A stretch of DNA of 64,000 bases. Source: Cephalotrichum gorgonifer. Taxonomy: Eukaryota; Ascomycota; Sordariomycetes; Microascales; Microascaceae. The stretch lies in assembly GCA_900312665.1 (NCBI GenBank), contig ONZQ02000001.1:1430283-1494282 (forward strand). Direction: 5' to 3'. A program made the position numbers and the translations under genes. Positions 47,903 to 59,457 of this stretch are shown piece by piece (position 1 is the first letter of the stretch; each line of letters starts with the position of its first letter). The notes under the pieces are model-generated. The model searched no databases. It was given only the letters and a program-made list of their open reading frames with translations, and was not told the DNA's origin.

Positions 47903-50900
47903 ATGGACCGGCCCCCCACCACAGGCCAGAGGCCTATGCAACTGCACCCGTCGCCTGGGCCGGAGAAATCATGCCAGGTCTTCATCCGAGATCATCCGCA
48001 TCGCTCCATTGCCATCGTGTCCTCCTCACACTGCCTCATCTTCCGCTACAGCAGCACCGCCAGCGAGAACAGCTCCCAGGTCTCCGTCGCCGGCGCACGC
48101 TCCCGAAATGCCGGCGATGGTGCCCAGCCCAGGTGCATAGTTGAATTCTCCCGGAACACCAACCATGTCCTGGCAAACTACCGACCCCTAACGTCACAAC
48201 CGATCTTCGGGACCCTCGGCCTCACTGCCGTCGATGGCGACGTCTTCCTTTGCGTGGTCACCCACGCCACGCGCGCCGCCTCTCTCAGGCCGGCGGAGAC
48301 GGTGGAGAGGATATCGAGTGTCGAGTTCTACTGTCTCAATACCTCCGCATACGATGACGTCTTCTCCCTCAACACTCCCGACGCCGACCTTTCGGATACC
48401 TACGCCGAAAACCTGGCGCGGAGGGAGCTGTCGATCGAGCAACACCCATGCCAGGACCTTCGAAAAGTCCTAAGCAATGGTACCTTCTACTACAGCACCG
48501 ACTTTGACTTGACAAACAGATTACAAGAAAGGTGCGTTTCCGGTGGTAGTGGTAGTTTCCTAGACCCGCCAGGGAAGGGGGGGGCGTGCGCTAACTGAGG
48601 CTTTGGCGCAGACCTGCCAGCAACGCGTCGTTCGATATCGACAACTTCAACGAGTCCTTCCTCTGGAACTCCTTCATGATCAATCCCTTGATCAAGTTCA
48701 GGTCGAGACTGATGCCCCGCGAAAGAGAAGCATTGGACAACTCGAGGATCCTGACTTCGGCTATCCGAGGCTTCTGCGGTACCATGACAATACCCCAGGC
48801 AGCTGCCCCAGTAGCCCCAAAGTCGTCGCGACTGCCCTCCTTCCTCTCTGTGATCTCGCGCCTATCGTGTAAACGTGCTGGTACTCGCTTCAACGCGCGG
48901 GGTATAGACGATGACGGGAACGTCGCGAACTTTGTCGAGACGGAGACGGTATACTGGAGCCCGGCAGGGGTCATCTTCTCGTACGTCCAGGTCCGTGGTT
49001 CTCTCCCCGTCTTTTGGGAGCAGGCGCCGGACCTCATTCCTGGCCGCCAGAAGATTACCATCACTCGTTCCCCCGACGGCACGCAGCCAGCCTTCAACAA
49101 GCACTTCCAGGAGCTAGAAGGGACATACGGGGCCGTCCATATCGTCAATCTTCTTAGTGATGCGAAACCGGGGGAGGCCGAACTCACCCAGCTGTATCGA
49201 TACGGTGCCTCCCACTGCCCACTTAGTATGCCGGGAGAGAACCGGTCCTCGGACCATGCGTTGCTTCGGTCCACAGAATATGACTTCCACGCAGAGACCA
49301 AGGCCATGGGGTACGAGGCGGCAAAGGGGATACGGAAATACATCGAAAGCTCCATCGATGCATTTGCTTATTACCTGGCCCAGGAGGCTGACGATAGCGC
49401 AGACGGCGGGTCCGTCTCACCCGGAAAGAACGCACGCCTCGTTGTGGTGCTTCAACAAGAAGGCGTCTTCCGTACCAACTGCCTTGACTGCCTCGATAGG
49501 ACAAATCTCATCCAGACTATGATTTCACAGATGGCCGTGGAGGCGTTCTTGGGCCATCGCGGAGAGTATGCGGCGTCTGACTTCTGGATGAGGCATTCCA
49601 GCCTCTGGGCCGACAACGGCGATTCGCTCTCGAAGATATATGCGGGCACGGGAGCCTTGAAGACCTCCTTCACGAGGACTGGGAAGATGTCCTTGTCCGG
49701 CGCCATGGCCGATTTCAGAAAGTCGGCCCAAAGGCTTTATCACAACAACTTCACCGACCCTTCGAGGCAGATTACCATTGACTTGCTTCTGGGTAGGCTG
49801 GTCGGGCAGCAGCCCGTGCAGTTGTTTGACCCTATCAGCGATTATGTCTCTCAGGAACTCTCGAAGCGGAGCTTGGAGTATTCCACGAGTCAGGTGATAT
49901 CAATGTGCGTGCAGGCTGCTATGCGCTCATTGAGGGAAATGATGCTAACTCGTGTGTTACAGATACGTCGGGACGTTCAACCTCAACGGGCGGACAAACG
50001 GGGTACAGGAGGACCTGTCTAGCTGGCTCTGGCCTGAGTCCTCGGGGTCGACTTTGCCCGACATCGTCGTCATCGGGTTCCAGGAAATCGTGGAGCTCAG
50101 CCCACAACAGATAATGAACAGCGACCCGACTCGCAAGCAGCTCTGGGAGCAGGCCGTGAAACAGGCACTCAATGCGCGCGCGCGAAAAGCCGGCCAAGAC
50201 AAGTACGTCCTCCTGCGCAGCGGACAGCTCGTGGGCGCAGCGCTTTGCATTTTCGTCAAGTCCTCCGTGCTGGGCAACATCAAAAACGTCGAGGGCAGCG
50301 TCAAGAAGACGGGGATGTCAGGCATGGCCGGTAACAAGGGCGCCGTCGCGATTCGCCTTGATTACGCGAGCACTCAGATCTGCTTCGTCACGGCACACCT
50401 TGCGGCCGGCTTTGCAAACTACGACGAGCGGAATAGAGACTTCGCGACGATTCACGACGGGCTGCGGTTCCAGAGGAATAGAGGAATTGATGATCACGGT
50501 CAGTCTCTAACTTAGCAATGGTCAAGAGGCAGCAAGCAGCTCAACTAACACGAAGAAGACACCATCATCTGGTTGGGCGACTTCAACTACCGTATCGGCT
50601 TAGATAGGGAAACAACCATCTCTCTGGTTCAGCGAGGGGACATCGCAACTTTATACGACAACGATCAGGTGAGTCAAGTGCAGCAGGAACGAATTAACCG
50701 CAGACTTCTACTAACCATTGCTATAGCTTAACCTGCAAATGGTTGCCGGGCTAGCATTCCCATACTACTCGGAAAGCAAGATCACGTTCCTCCCGACCTA
50801 CAGATACGACATTGGGACGGACGACTTCGATACCTCGTAAGTGCCGTCGATATTTGCGGCTTGGGCCAAATTAGACATGGAGATATTAATCTAGCGTGAG

Positions 50901-52169
50901 TACTACAGGGAGAAAGCTAGGATACCCGCATGGACGGACCGTATCCTTCGTAAGGGGTCCAATATAAAGCAATTGGCTTACGGCTCAGCGCCGTTGCGGT
51001 TCTCGGACCACAGGCCCGTGTATGCAGTTTTCCAGTGCATCGTCAACGTCGTAGACGAGAAGGTGCGGCAGTCTATCAGCGAGGACCTCTACAGGAAGCG
51101 AAAGGCAGACATCGGGGATAGCTCGGCCATTATAGAAGGGGACAGCTCGGACGACGAAGACCTCATAGGATACGACGCCATCGAGCCAGGGCTACCCCCG
51201 GCCAGCTCGGACCAGCAGAAGTGGTGGCTCGCAAACGGGCAGTTCGCGCGGGTGGATATGACGCCGCCGACCATGGGCAGCGGTAGGATGTCTACCGTGC
51301 TCAACCCGAACCGGCCGGCTAATCCGTTCTCGCCGACCGATGAGCCGGACTGGGTATCTGTGCCCCGGTCTTCCTCGAGACAGTCACAGTCGAGCATGGC
51401 CAGCTCGGCGTACGAGATGATCAACAACTCGACTGTGCTATCCACCTCCGCGGGGACGCCGGCCGGGAGGAGGCTCCCGCCGCCATATGACCCCGGCACT
51501 ACACCGGCGGCCAAGGTCGGGCGCGGGGGTGGCTTGGACGAAACAAATGGGAGGTCTACGCCGGCGCAAAAGACAGTGGCGCGAGAGACACCGCCGCCCC
51601 CGCTGCCTAGGAGACAGGCGTCCACCTCAGCATCCCAGGCGAGACCCGTGGGCGTTAAGCCCCTACAGAAGACTCGTACCGCGCCGCCTCCCCCGCCGTC
51701 GAGGACGGTCTCGGGCGGTGGCCAGAAGGCCCCTCCCCCACCACAGGTCACGAAAGAGAGCAAACCATCGGCCCCACCGGTCGCTAAGAAGCCGTCGTAC
51801 CTTGCCTCAGCGTCGCCGCCACACACGACGACCACGTTCCCAGCCGGAGAAAGAACTGGGGGGGAGGGGGTGGCCGGGGGGTCGTCACGGCCGCCGCTTC
51901 CGGTACGCAGCTCCACGGGCATTGGCGGCTCACCCTTGAGCAGCTCGGCGGGGGCGGGGGCCGCAGCAGTAGGGAGCGTAGGTAGGAAACCCGTCGCGCC
52001 GCCGAAGCCGCCGAAGCCTGCTGCGGCCATGGCGGCGGCGGCGAAGAAGCCCGTCCCGCCCCGAGGTGCCGTCAGGAGGGATGGTGGCGCGGTGGACTTG
52101 CTGGATTCGCTTGAGGGGGATGGGATGGGAGGCTTTAGCGGGTGGGAGACGCTGAAGCCGACAGAGTAG
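47903..52169 (+). CDS. synaptojanin-type inositol polyphosphate phosphatase (Sac1 + 5-phosphatase)
   Basis: This enzyme dephosphorylates phosphoinositides, including PI(4,5)P2, in endocytosis, membrane traffic and actin control. Exons 47903-48531, 48612-49904, 49963-50498, 50559-50668, 50727-50836 and 50909-52169 (introns 80, 58, 60, 58, 72 nt) join in frame to 1312 residues. The Sac1 domain fills about residues 25-620, with catalytic CLDCLDRTN (C500, R506) fitting CX5R(T/S), so it is probably active. The inositol 5-phosphatase domain follows from about 641 (YVGTFNLNGR), with WLGDFNYRI (D827, N829), PAWTDRIL and SDHRPV (D926, H927). The tail (about 1000-1312) is disordered and proline-rich with SH3-ligand-like PPPLPRRQ, as in yeast Inp51-53. 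The intact Sac motif argues for the Inp52/Inp53 side rather than Inp51. The start is the ATG of MDRPPTTGQ; the preceding in-frame GTG at 47885 is rejected. Confidence 0.95.
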
Positions 52170-53700
52170 TTTCACGGTTTGGCTCCGAGGAAAGGAAAGG
52201 TGAGGGAGGTCTAGAATCCATGGGATCGAGGGGGCTGCATGCAAATCCGGCGTTTTGGTATACGGGGGCTGGGACTGAGGGCCGGATGGTAAAATATACA
52301 TTGGGTTCTATTCATGCCTTTGGTGAAGGGCTTGGCTGGTGTCTTTTAACCCGGCAGGCGTATAAGTGTAGTCTCTCCCTGTTGGGCAAGCATACAGACT
52401 CTTTCCCTAAGTTTACGATACCAGTACCAGAAGGCCGTGGTACGTGACAGCTATCAGAGACACGCGCAAAACACTTGACCGTACTTTTCTACGCTGCCAC
52501 TCGCCTGTCGTCTTTCCAACGAGGAGGAGGTTTACTTCAAGTTCGTTCTGATCACCTTCACCACCTTTGCCTTCACTCCCCAACCTCGTTAGCGCGAGTC
52601 GGTGTGCTGCACCCGATGCGGAGGAGGTCTCGCCCTCCCCTTCCCCCCTCCCCCCTTGCTTCTTCCACAAGCCAGGGCCGGCCGGACATCAAATGCGAGT
52701 GGAAGGGGGTGACCAAGCGGTGAGCTGGGCTGTCTTGTCCTCTTGCATATTACACATCATATCTACCTGTAATGTCCAAAGGGGACGAGGGGAGGATCCA
52801 CGACCAGGGGGGGGGATTTAGTTATTGTTTTTTTCTTTCACCTACGTACAGCGGGGCCAGAGCCGCACTCCAGTGCTTGGATGCCCGGAATGGAATGCAT
52901 GAAGGGTCCGTACTCGTAGGCTCGAGAGTGGGCTTTCTCTGCATGCAGCCTCAGGGTCCTATTACGCTAGGAAGTTATTGCTAGCCCAGTCGATATCATA
53001 TTACTGCGCCAGTATAGCCCAGGGGGGGCGTGTCTGTCCTGCTGCTGGAGTCTGTACCAATATGCCCTATTACGGAGTAGTGTCTGGACACAGCAGTACC
53101 CACAGACGGAGCCATGCTCTCTTCATTCCGCTTCCATCTCTACAGGCGGCAGGGAAGGGAACATAGGGAAGGGGGGTGGCTGGTTTTCGAAATATTGAGT
53201 GGACCTACAGAGTACATACGTCGTCAATATTTCCGTTTTCTATTGATTCGATTCTGGGCTTCTGAAGAAGGGGGCGTGTCGTTTCCCGTACCTTTACGAG
53301 GCATGAGGACGCGTACAAGTACGCCACGAGCCAGCAGACTGGTAAAAGCAATACAAGTACAAGTGATGGCCTTGAGTCGGACGACGCACTTACAGGTGGT
53401 GTCACCCATTGTGCTACGGATCCCGGTTACCTTTATTACATGTCGTGTCTCCTGTCACGAAAGGACCAGCCGTGCCTAAGCTGCCCTATGCTTGTGGGAT
53501 GTGGGTGTCTCAGTGGTACAGCGGGCCCTTGTACGTATGACGAAGTACAAGTATCAATGTTCAAAACGGGGTCCATGTTCACCGACGCATTGGCCAATGG
53601 TTTTGCGGACGGATAGGATGTAAGTCAGGTTGCTGTTGCTTCTTCCATTCTTTCCTTCTATTACTCGTGTTATGTTTGGTTACTTTACGGTGCCGAGACA

Positions 53701-53720
53701 AAAATAAATAAATAAATAAA
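53701..53720 (+). repeat. (AAAT)n microsatellite
   Basis: Five tetranucleotide units lead into an AAG-rich stretch. It is a plain simple repeat. Confidence 0.9.
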
Positions 53721-55445
53721 GAAGAATAAGAAGAAGAAGGTATGGCTCATACGTTTGTCTCAGGAGTGACAGCCGTCAGGACAGGGAGGGTTTTACTTTC
53801 AAGTACTCGTGGACTTGTCTTACACAATATCGACTTGTTGCACGCTGCAGCTCACCGCCGTTTCCATAGCTCCACGATCCTTTCCCCCGGCCACCAACCA
53901 CGCTTGTTTCGATCCACTCATGCCCACTCTTTTTCTCCACTTCCCCTCCCTCCACTGTATTGTCTCCCCTCTCCTCCTCCCACTGACACACACTACGAGT
54001 ACTTGTACACTGCTTATACGAGTATGCGAGACACGCATCGCGACGTTCCACGCAGACTATGGCGGGAGAGAAAAAGCAGAGCAACTCACTCACCGTCAAC
54101 ACTAACAAACCCCGTACCTATGCTCTTGCAGATAAAAAAACCCGCCACATCACATGGTCCCATCCCATCCTCTCCACCCCAGCCCCCCAAATCTTAAAAT
54201 ACCCTTAAAAAAGATAGAAAAAAAGGAAGGCGGAAAGAGCGGAGAAAGCGGTGGTCCAAGATCGGAACGAACGAACGCATGCACGTTCTGCATCCAGTGC
54301 CTTGCAGGAACGAACCCTCCCCGCCCCTTCTAAAAATACGGGTAATAGTGTACGAATAATAATAGCGAGTAATGAAGAAAGGGGGGAGAGAGAATAAAAA
54401 AAACGTGGCAAGTCATGGGGCCGGAGGAAGGGTTACATCGCTGCATTTTGGGTTCTTGATGCATCCTGTTCGTCGTCTTCTTCTTCCCGGTTATCCTCCC
54501 CACACGGTCCTATTGCCCCACGCGGTATACATGTAATTAGTTCCTTGATTCTTTACCCGTGCAATTGTGGCAATTGTGATTGTGGTAGATATGTAGTTTG
54601 CCCATCAATGGACCAAAGTGCGGCGTCATCGCCAAGTAGTCGTCCTCGTCTTGGTGCAGAGGTATTACGAGCGAAGCTTCACACTAGGAAGTGGCACTTC
54701 CCGTTTTCCTGCCATCTACGAATATCTAGTCATGGCTCTGGGGCGTGCACTTGAGTACTGCCACTAATGATGCGAAAGAGGAAGCCGGTGGATGGTAGAC
54801 GCAGAAAAGAGGGTCTCTTATCCTTTACTAGTGACGCCATGGAATCTGAAGTGTCTTGCGTCTCAGCCGTTCCTTCGTTCCCCATTTACCCCTCCCCATC
54901 CGACATCTACTAGTAATCCCCGTAGATAGCCGGGTTCGAAGATCGACGGTTCTCGAGGAGGAGCAGGGGTGGTAGTACCCCGGGTTTACCAGGCGGCCCG
55001 CGCGGTATACGACATGCAAGTAATGGTCTAGGATGAGGATCCTGAGGGGAAAAGAAGGCGGGATATTTTGCCTTTCCGGCCGGGTTTGAACTTACGGGAG
55101 GGAATGTCCCGACTCTTGGGCCTTGGTAATGTTCGGTGAGGATCCGAATCCGAGACAGACTGGGTACGAACTAGATAGCATGGCCGCCTGGCGTTCACAT
55201 ATCCACCCTCCCCTCGGTTTAAACCCCAAAGAGGCAAGGGGCGAGAGCGTACGAGTATTTGTAGGTAATGTGGAAGAGTCGCTATCGAAGTGTCTTGGAA
55301 TCCGGGAGAGAGGGGGGCGATGGGAAGTGTATTCGTACTTTATTAACCCGGTGCGGGGCGGGGTTTGATATCACGAAGTTGTTCCTGTCCAAGTAGTCTG
55401 GAAAGGTCTATCCCGGTTTGACGACTTGAACCCCGCCACAGCAGT

Positions 55446-55466
55446 TACGAGTACGAGTACGAGTAC
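55446..55466 (+). repeat. (GAGTAC)n array
   Basis: Three tandem TACGAG/GAGTAC units form the longest local array of the GTAC-centred word family that is scattered through the intergenic sequence of this window. Confidence 0.9.
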
Positions 55467-57301
55467 AAAGGATACGTCAATAGGTATCACTGCAGCGTGA
55501 CTTACAAGTATTGCCAGAACACCCCGCAGCAACCGACTCACGAGAAGCTACAGAGAGAACCCTCCGTCCCGTAAAGGTCAAGTGCTACGGTAAAGAAGAA
55601 GAAATCCGTAGCAGAGGAAGGACTAGCTTTGGGAGAGGGATATTGGAGGATCTACAGCAGACCGACCTTAAGATCGACTGGCGCGTGTGCCTGTGCGCTT
55701 GATGCCGTCCTCACGATCCATTCTCTCTCTCATACTACGAGTAGTATGCGCATTACTAGTGTGAGTCCTGAACTCAACCTACTCGTAACCCAACCCCAAC
55801 CCCCGCTTTGCAGTGTAAGTGCCAACTCCTGTGATGGAAATGGAGCGTGGAATGGAGGTGGTGGGGTGTGCGCGAGCAGCTTCAGCCGTGCAGGGATGGC
55901 CCAGATATTTATCTGTACTTGTATGTAATACAATACGTGCTAATACTATTAGTCGGAAGGAAGGAGCACGGGTATTAATGCTAGTCCAGCGGAGGGGGCG
56001 TTTCGCGATCGGCCCGCTTCGTGCGGGGCCACAAGCTCGCAATCGATATCGGAAAAGTAAAGCCTATCTCTCTGACACGGCGGATCATAGCCGTATCGGG
56101 CCTTGGCACCTGTTACTCGTCCGAGTACGCGCTGTAACTACGAGTGCGAATGCTACGTACGAAGAAGTCATGCATTCGTCATTCCCATTTTAGGGTGGAC
56201 GAATACTCTCGCGGGGAGGGGGGGCAGAGAAAAGAATGAATAAAAAAAAAAAAAAAGAAAAGGCGTCTGAGACGGGTGTGATGGAAGATGTGCTCTCTTC
56301 TCTGACCTTTCGATGTCTCGGACGCTTCCTTGGCTTCCCACCTGAAGACCACGCACATCCGGAGTTGGACGAGCCCTGGTTCCCGTCAGGACAGGGCAGG
56401 AAGGAACCAGGGATACTTACGGCGCGAACTCAAACTCGAACTCGAACTAGTCTTGGATGCGGGGTTGGGGATTTCAAATCATGCGAGGGAGGGAGGGGGC
56501 CAGACCCGGCCGACCCGGTCGGTGTTCGCGTTCATTCGGATCTAGGTGGCACTTGAGCTTCCATTCCTCGCACTCGCGCTCTATGCAAGGGCAGACCTTG
56601 GAGCTACGAAGTAGGTTCGAGGGAACGAAAACGACCCCTCCCTCACATCGTAGCGCCTCCGGCGTAGCGCAGGTCCGATGCAGGTCCCCTCTCGTTCCCG
56701 CCCTCCAGGTATACTCGTGCTAATACTCACGCGTATAAGTGCCAATATTATAGTCTCGCCTAAACTACACACGGGGTATTATTAGACAAGCTAGCCAAAG
56801 AGAGCCTTGGCACGGGGGACTTCCATCACACCCACCAAGGCACACACCGGGGAATATATGGAAGCTAACTAGTGGACGGACGGGGTTGAACTACTATACG
56901 TAAGTAGGAATGGCTGGGGTGGGATGGGAAACCAACCGCAACCACACCACCGCCCACCTGTTCGCGCCATCCTCCGCCACGGGCGTGACCACGCATAGGC
57001 GCCATCGGCCCCAGCTGCCAAGCGGTAGGGAAACGGTGAGGGGGGGAGGGGAGAAGCTAGTACTGCAGCCACCTCTGCGGTGGAGTTCTTTTTCGGCGGG
57101 TTTACGTTCTTGAGTACGAGCATTTTATGTACTCGTAGGTGGGTGGTAATATTGCTATTTCGGAATTCGGGATGGACAAGTACCGGTGGACGACATTGGT
57201 GGATGTTGGGTGGGTTCGAGGAGGGTGGCGTCACGCACGCCGAGGAGATCAGCAGGTACGCCGTTCTCGAAGTTGGAGGTGGAAGTGGAGGTGGAGGCGG
57301 C

Positions 57302-57330
57302 GGAGACGGAGACGGAGACGGAGACGGAGA
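57302..57330 (+). repeat. (GGAGAC)n hexanucleotide repeat
   Basis: Nearly five exact GGAGAC units follow a run of degenerate GGTGGA/GGAGGT units (about 57270-57300). In one frame it encodes a Gly-Asp run, but the surrounding frame has no other support. Confidence 0.9.
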
Positions 57331-57460
57331 TTGGAGATGAAGTTGGGCTGTTCGCCGAGGGGTCAGGAAAGGGGGAAACTTGGAAGTAGTTGCTAGATTG
57401 CTCCGATAGCAGAAGAAGACTAGTTATAATTTGTAGAAGTAAAAAGCAAAAAAAGGCCCC

Positions 57461-57466
57461 AAAAAA
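57461..57466 (-). terminator. Pol III terminator of tRNA-Ser copy 1
   Basis: The six A on the plus strand are TTTTTT on the coding strand, 7 nt past the tRNA end. Confidence 0.8.
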
Positions 57467-57473
57467 GATAACT

Positions 57474-57554
57474 CGACGAAGGCAGGATTTGAACCTACGC
57501 GGCCGAAGCCATATGATTTCTAGTCATACCCATTAACCACTCTGGCACTTCGCC
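57474..57554 (-). tRNA. tRNA-Ser (AGA), copy 1
   Basis: Read on the minus strand, a class II tRNA of 81 nt folds. The acceptor GGCGAAG pairs with CTTCGTC (one G-U pair), and the discriminator is G as required for serine. The anticodon stem TATGA/TCATA encloses the loop CTAGAAA with anticodon AGA (34-36). A long variable arm TGGCTTCGGCC follows, then the T-arm GTAGG-TTCGAAT-CCTGC. AGA (inosine-modified in eukaryotes) reads UCU/UCC/UCA. There is no intron. It is identical over its whole length to the copy at 57765-57845, and a T6 terminator follows on the coding strand. Confidence 0.97.
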
Positions 57555-57752
57555 TGTGTTTCTTGGAGAAATACGTCCCTCCGGAGAATAGAAGAACCGC
57601 CACCACACAGATCTGTAACCTTTTCAACAATACCTCGTAAAAATAAAAAAAATAAAAAAATAAAAACAGAAAGGGACTGGATAAAATTATGTGCTTTCAA
57701 ACAAAAGAGATAAAAAAAAAAGAGAAGAAATGGAAAACCTTTACTATTCTTC

Positions 57753-57757
57753 AAAAA
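57753..57757 (-). terminator. Pol III terminator of tRNA-Ser copy 2
   Basis: Five A on the plus strand (TTTTT on the coding strand) lie 7 nt after the tRNA, at the same spacing as in copy 1. Confidence 0.75.
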
Positions 57758-57764
57758 GATATAT

Positions 57765-57845
57765 CGACGAAGGCAGGATTTGAACCTACGCGGCCGAAGC
57801 CATATGATTTCTAGTCATACCCATTAACCACTCTGGCACTTCGCC
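57765..57845 (-). tRNA. tRNA-Ser (AGA), copy 2
   Basis: This gene has the same 81-nt sequence and orientation as copy 1, with 210 bp between the two. The upstream flanks share a short TTTCTTG block within the first 15-20 bp, and the downstream flanks both read AT-rich sequence ending in a T-run. This indicates a recent tandem duplication or gene conversion limited almost to the mature tRNA. The anticodon loop CTAGAAA with AGA and the serine discriminator G are intact, so it should be functional. Confidence 0.97.
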
Positions 57846-59436
57846 TTGTTTCTTGATGGTTGTGGGTTCGCTCTGCGTATCTATATTGGTTACTGACATG
57901 CAGGCACTTAATCCACGCCGGATTCTAGCCTGTAATTGGCTGTCCCTTGGGTGGTCTGGGCCCGAGTGGTGGTGAGGTGTGGTGACATGGAGCCAATAAG
58001 TGGGGCCCACGAATTTCGCGCTCCTTGCCTGGTCCCTGCTTTTTTTCCCCTTTTGTTTCACTTGTTCAGGGCCCTGGTTCGCCAGAGGCACCAGCGCTTG
58101 CCCTATTCGATTGAGGCGGTGGGGTCGGGATCGGAGGGATGGGCATGGATCGGGATGACAGTGGTTAGCTCTCCGTCCCCTCCTCTGAGGCGGTGAGGAA
58201 GGCAGAGGAGCTGCTGCCATAGACGGGGGGGTTGGGGGCCAGTGGATTGGAAACAATAAACCGCCGGGAATTTTGCCTGTTTCGCGATAGCGCCAAAGAG
58301 ACAACTAACGGGCATGTATACTGGTACTGATAGGGGGTGGTTTTGTTCAGAGTTTATTCTGTATTATCCGGACGGAAAAAAGGGAGAAGAAGAAGAAAAC
58401 GGGTGAGGCAAACGTTGAAGATTGGCCTTCCCGCTCAGATCACAAACAGAAGACTGGTACTACGAGTGCGGAATAATTCTACCCTCTCGGCACCGAACCC
58501 GCGTTTCAGACTCTACGAGAAGGATCGCGAGATGGCCCCGAGCTGGTCCCGGAAGGGGGGTGGGGGGCGGCGCTGGGTTCAGGCTGCGTGGATTGATATA
58601 TACGAGTGTTAATTGTGGATTCTGGGTCGGCGACGTCAGGGTGCAGCCCAAGCCAAGGCCACGAGTCTTTGCTATCCGAGCGTTGATTGTTTTCTGGTTC
58701 TGGGCGGACTTCAGGTTTAGGTGGGAGGTACGATCATATATCCACCGTATACTCCGAGGAAGCGGAGGCCGAAGTTTTCAGGAACAAACTAAGTTATTAT
58801 GTTAAGAGACGAGCCCCCTTCGTTTAACCTGATACAACACCAAACGGGATCTGATGCCAACATCAATGTTAGAGCTCTCATGTTCGGCGACCCTGCTCGT
58901 ATGTATGTATCGTGCTCACTCACATTCCATGGATATGTGGGGTGTGATCAGCACTGTCCACCGAATCCGTTGCTGGAGCTTCCCTCGCGGGGACGAGGAA
59001 GGAGGAGGAGGAGAAAATACTCCGCGGTATTATTATGGAGTACATGTAGTTAGGGAAGGTAGGGTGGGTTTCGGTGTGTGCCTTCATCTCGGTTCCCTCT
59101 CTTGCATGCGCAATTTGCCTCCACTCTACGTCGTACGGACCAAGGTTGGGGGTCAGTGTCTCATCGGGTGTGGGTGACACTCATGGAACATGGCGGACTC
59201 GTGACCGGAGCCTTTTTTCTATCTATAGTAACCTTTATGAGGACAGGGTGGGGGAAGCAACCTCTTTGACGAGAACTGCAGTAATACTGAACGGATAAAC
59301 ATACGGCGATGGGACTACGAGTAGATTGGGAGAGTGTCACTTCGTAAGGTCCTTTACCCAAACTATGCAGAGATCATGCATGTATGATGGAGTGGAAGTT
59401 GAAAATATGAAAAGGTCCGTAGTCCTAGGGGCCTGA

Positions 59437-59457
59437 CCCCGGCTACTGCAGCCGGGG
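59437..59457. repeat. perfect GC-rich hairpin
   Basis: CCCCGGCT and AGCCGGGG form an uninterrupted 8-bp stem around the loop ACTGC. No T-run follows directly and no gene lies nearby, so a role as terminator or structured RNA is unsupported. Confidence 0.7.

Larger units (their letters stand above)
52170..57473. other. gene-free intergenic stretch of about 5.3 kb
   Basis: The first few hundred bases hold the phosphatase 3' untranslated region. Beyond it no gene is recognised. Contents: an (AAAT)n repeat (53701-53720), a pure GAGTAC array (55446-55466), an A-run (about 56240-56258), pyrimidine-rich patches, and a (GGAGAC)n repeat (57302-57330) preceded by GGTGGA/GGAGGT repeats. Open frames encode Gly/Asp or Ser/Pro low-complexity peptides that follow the repeats. 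Confidence 0.6.
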
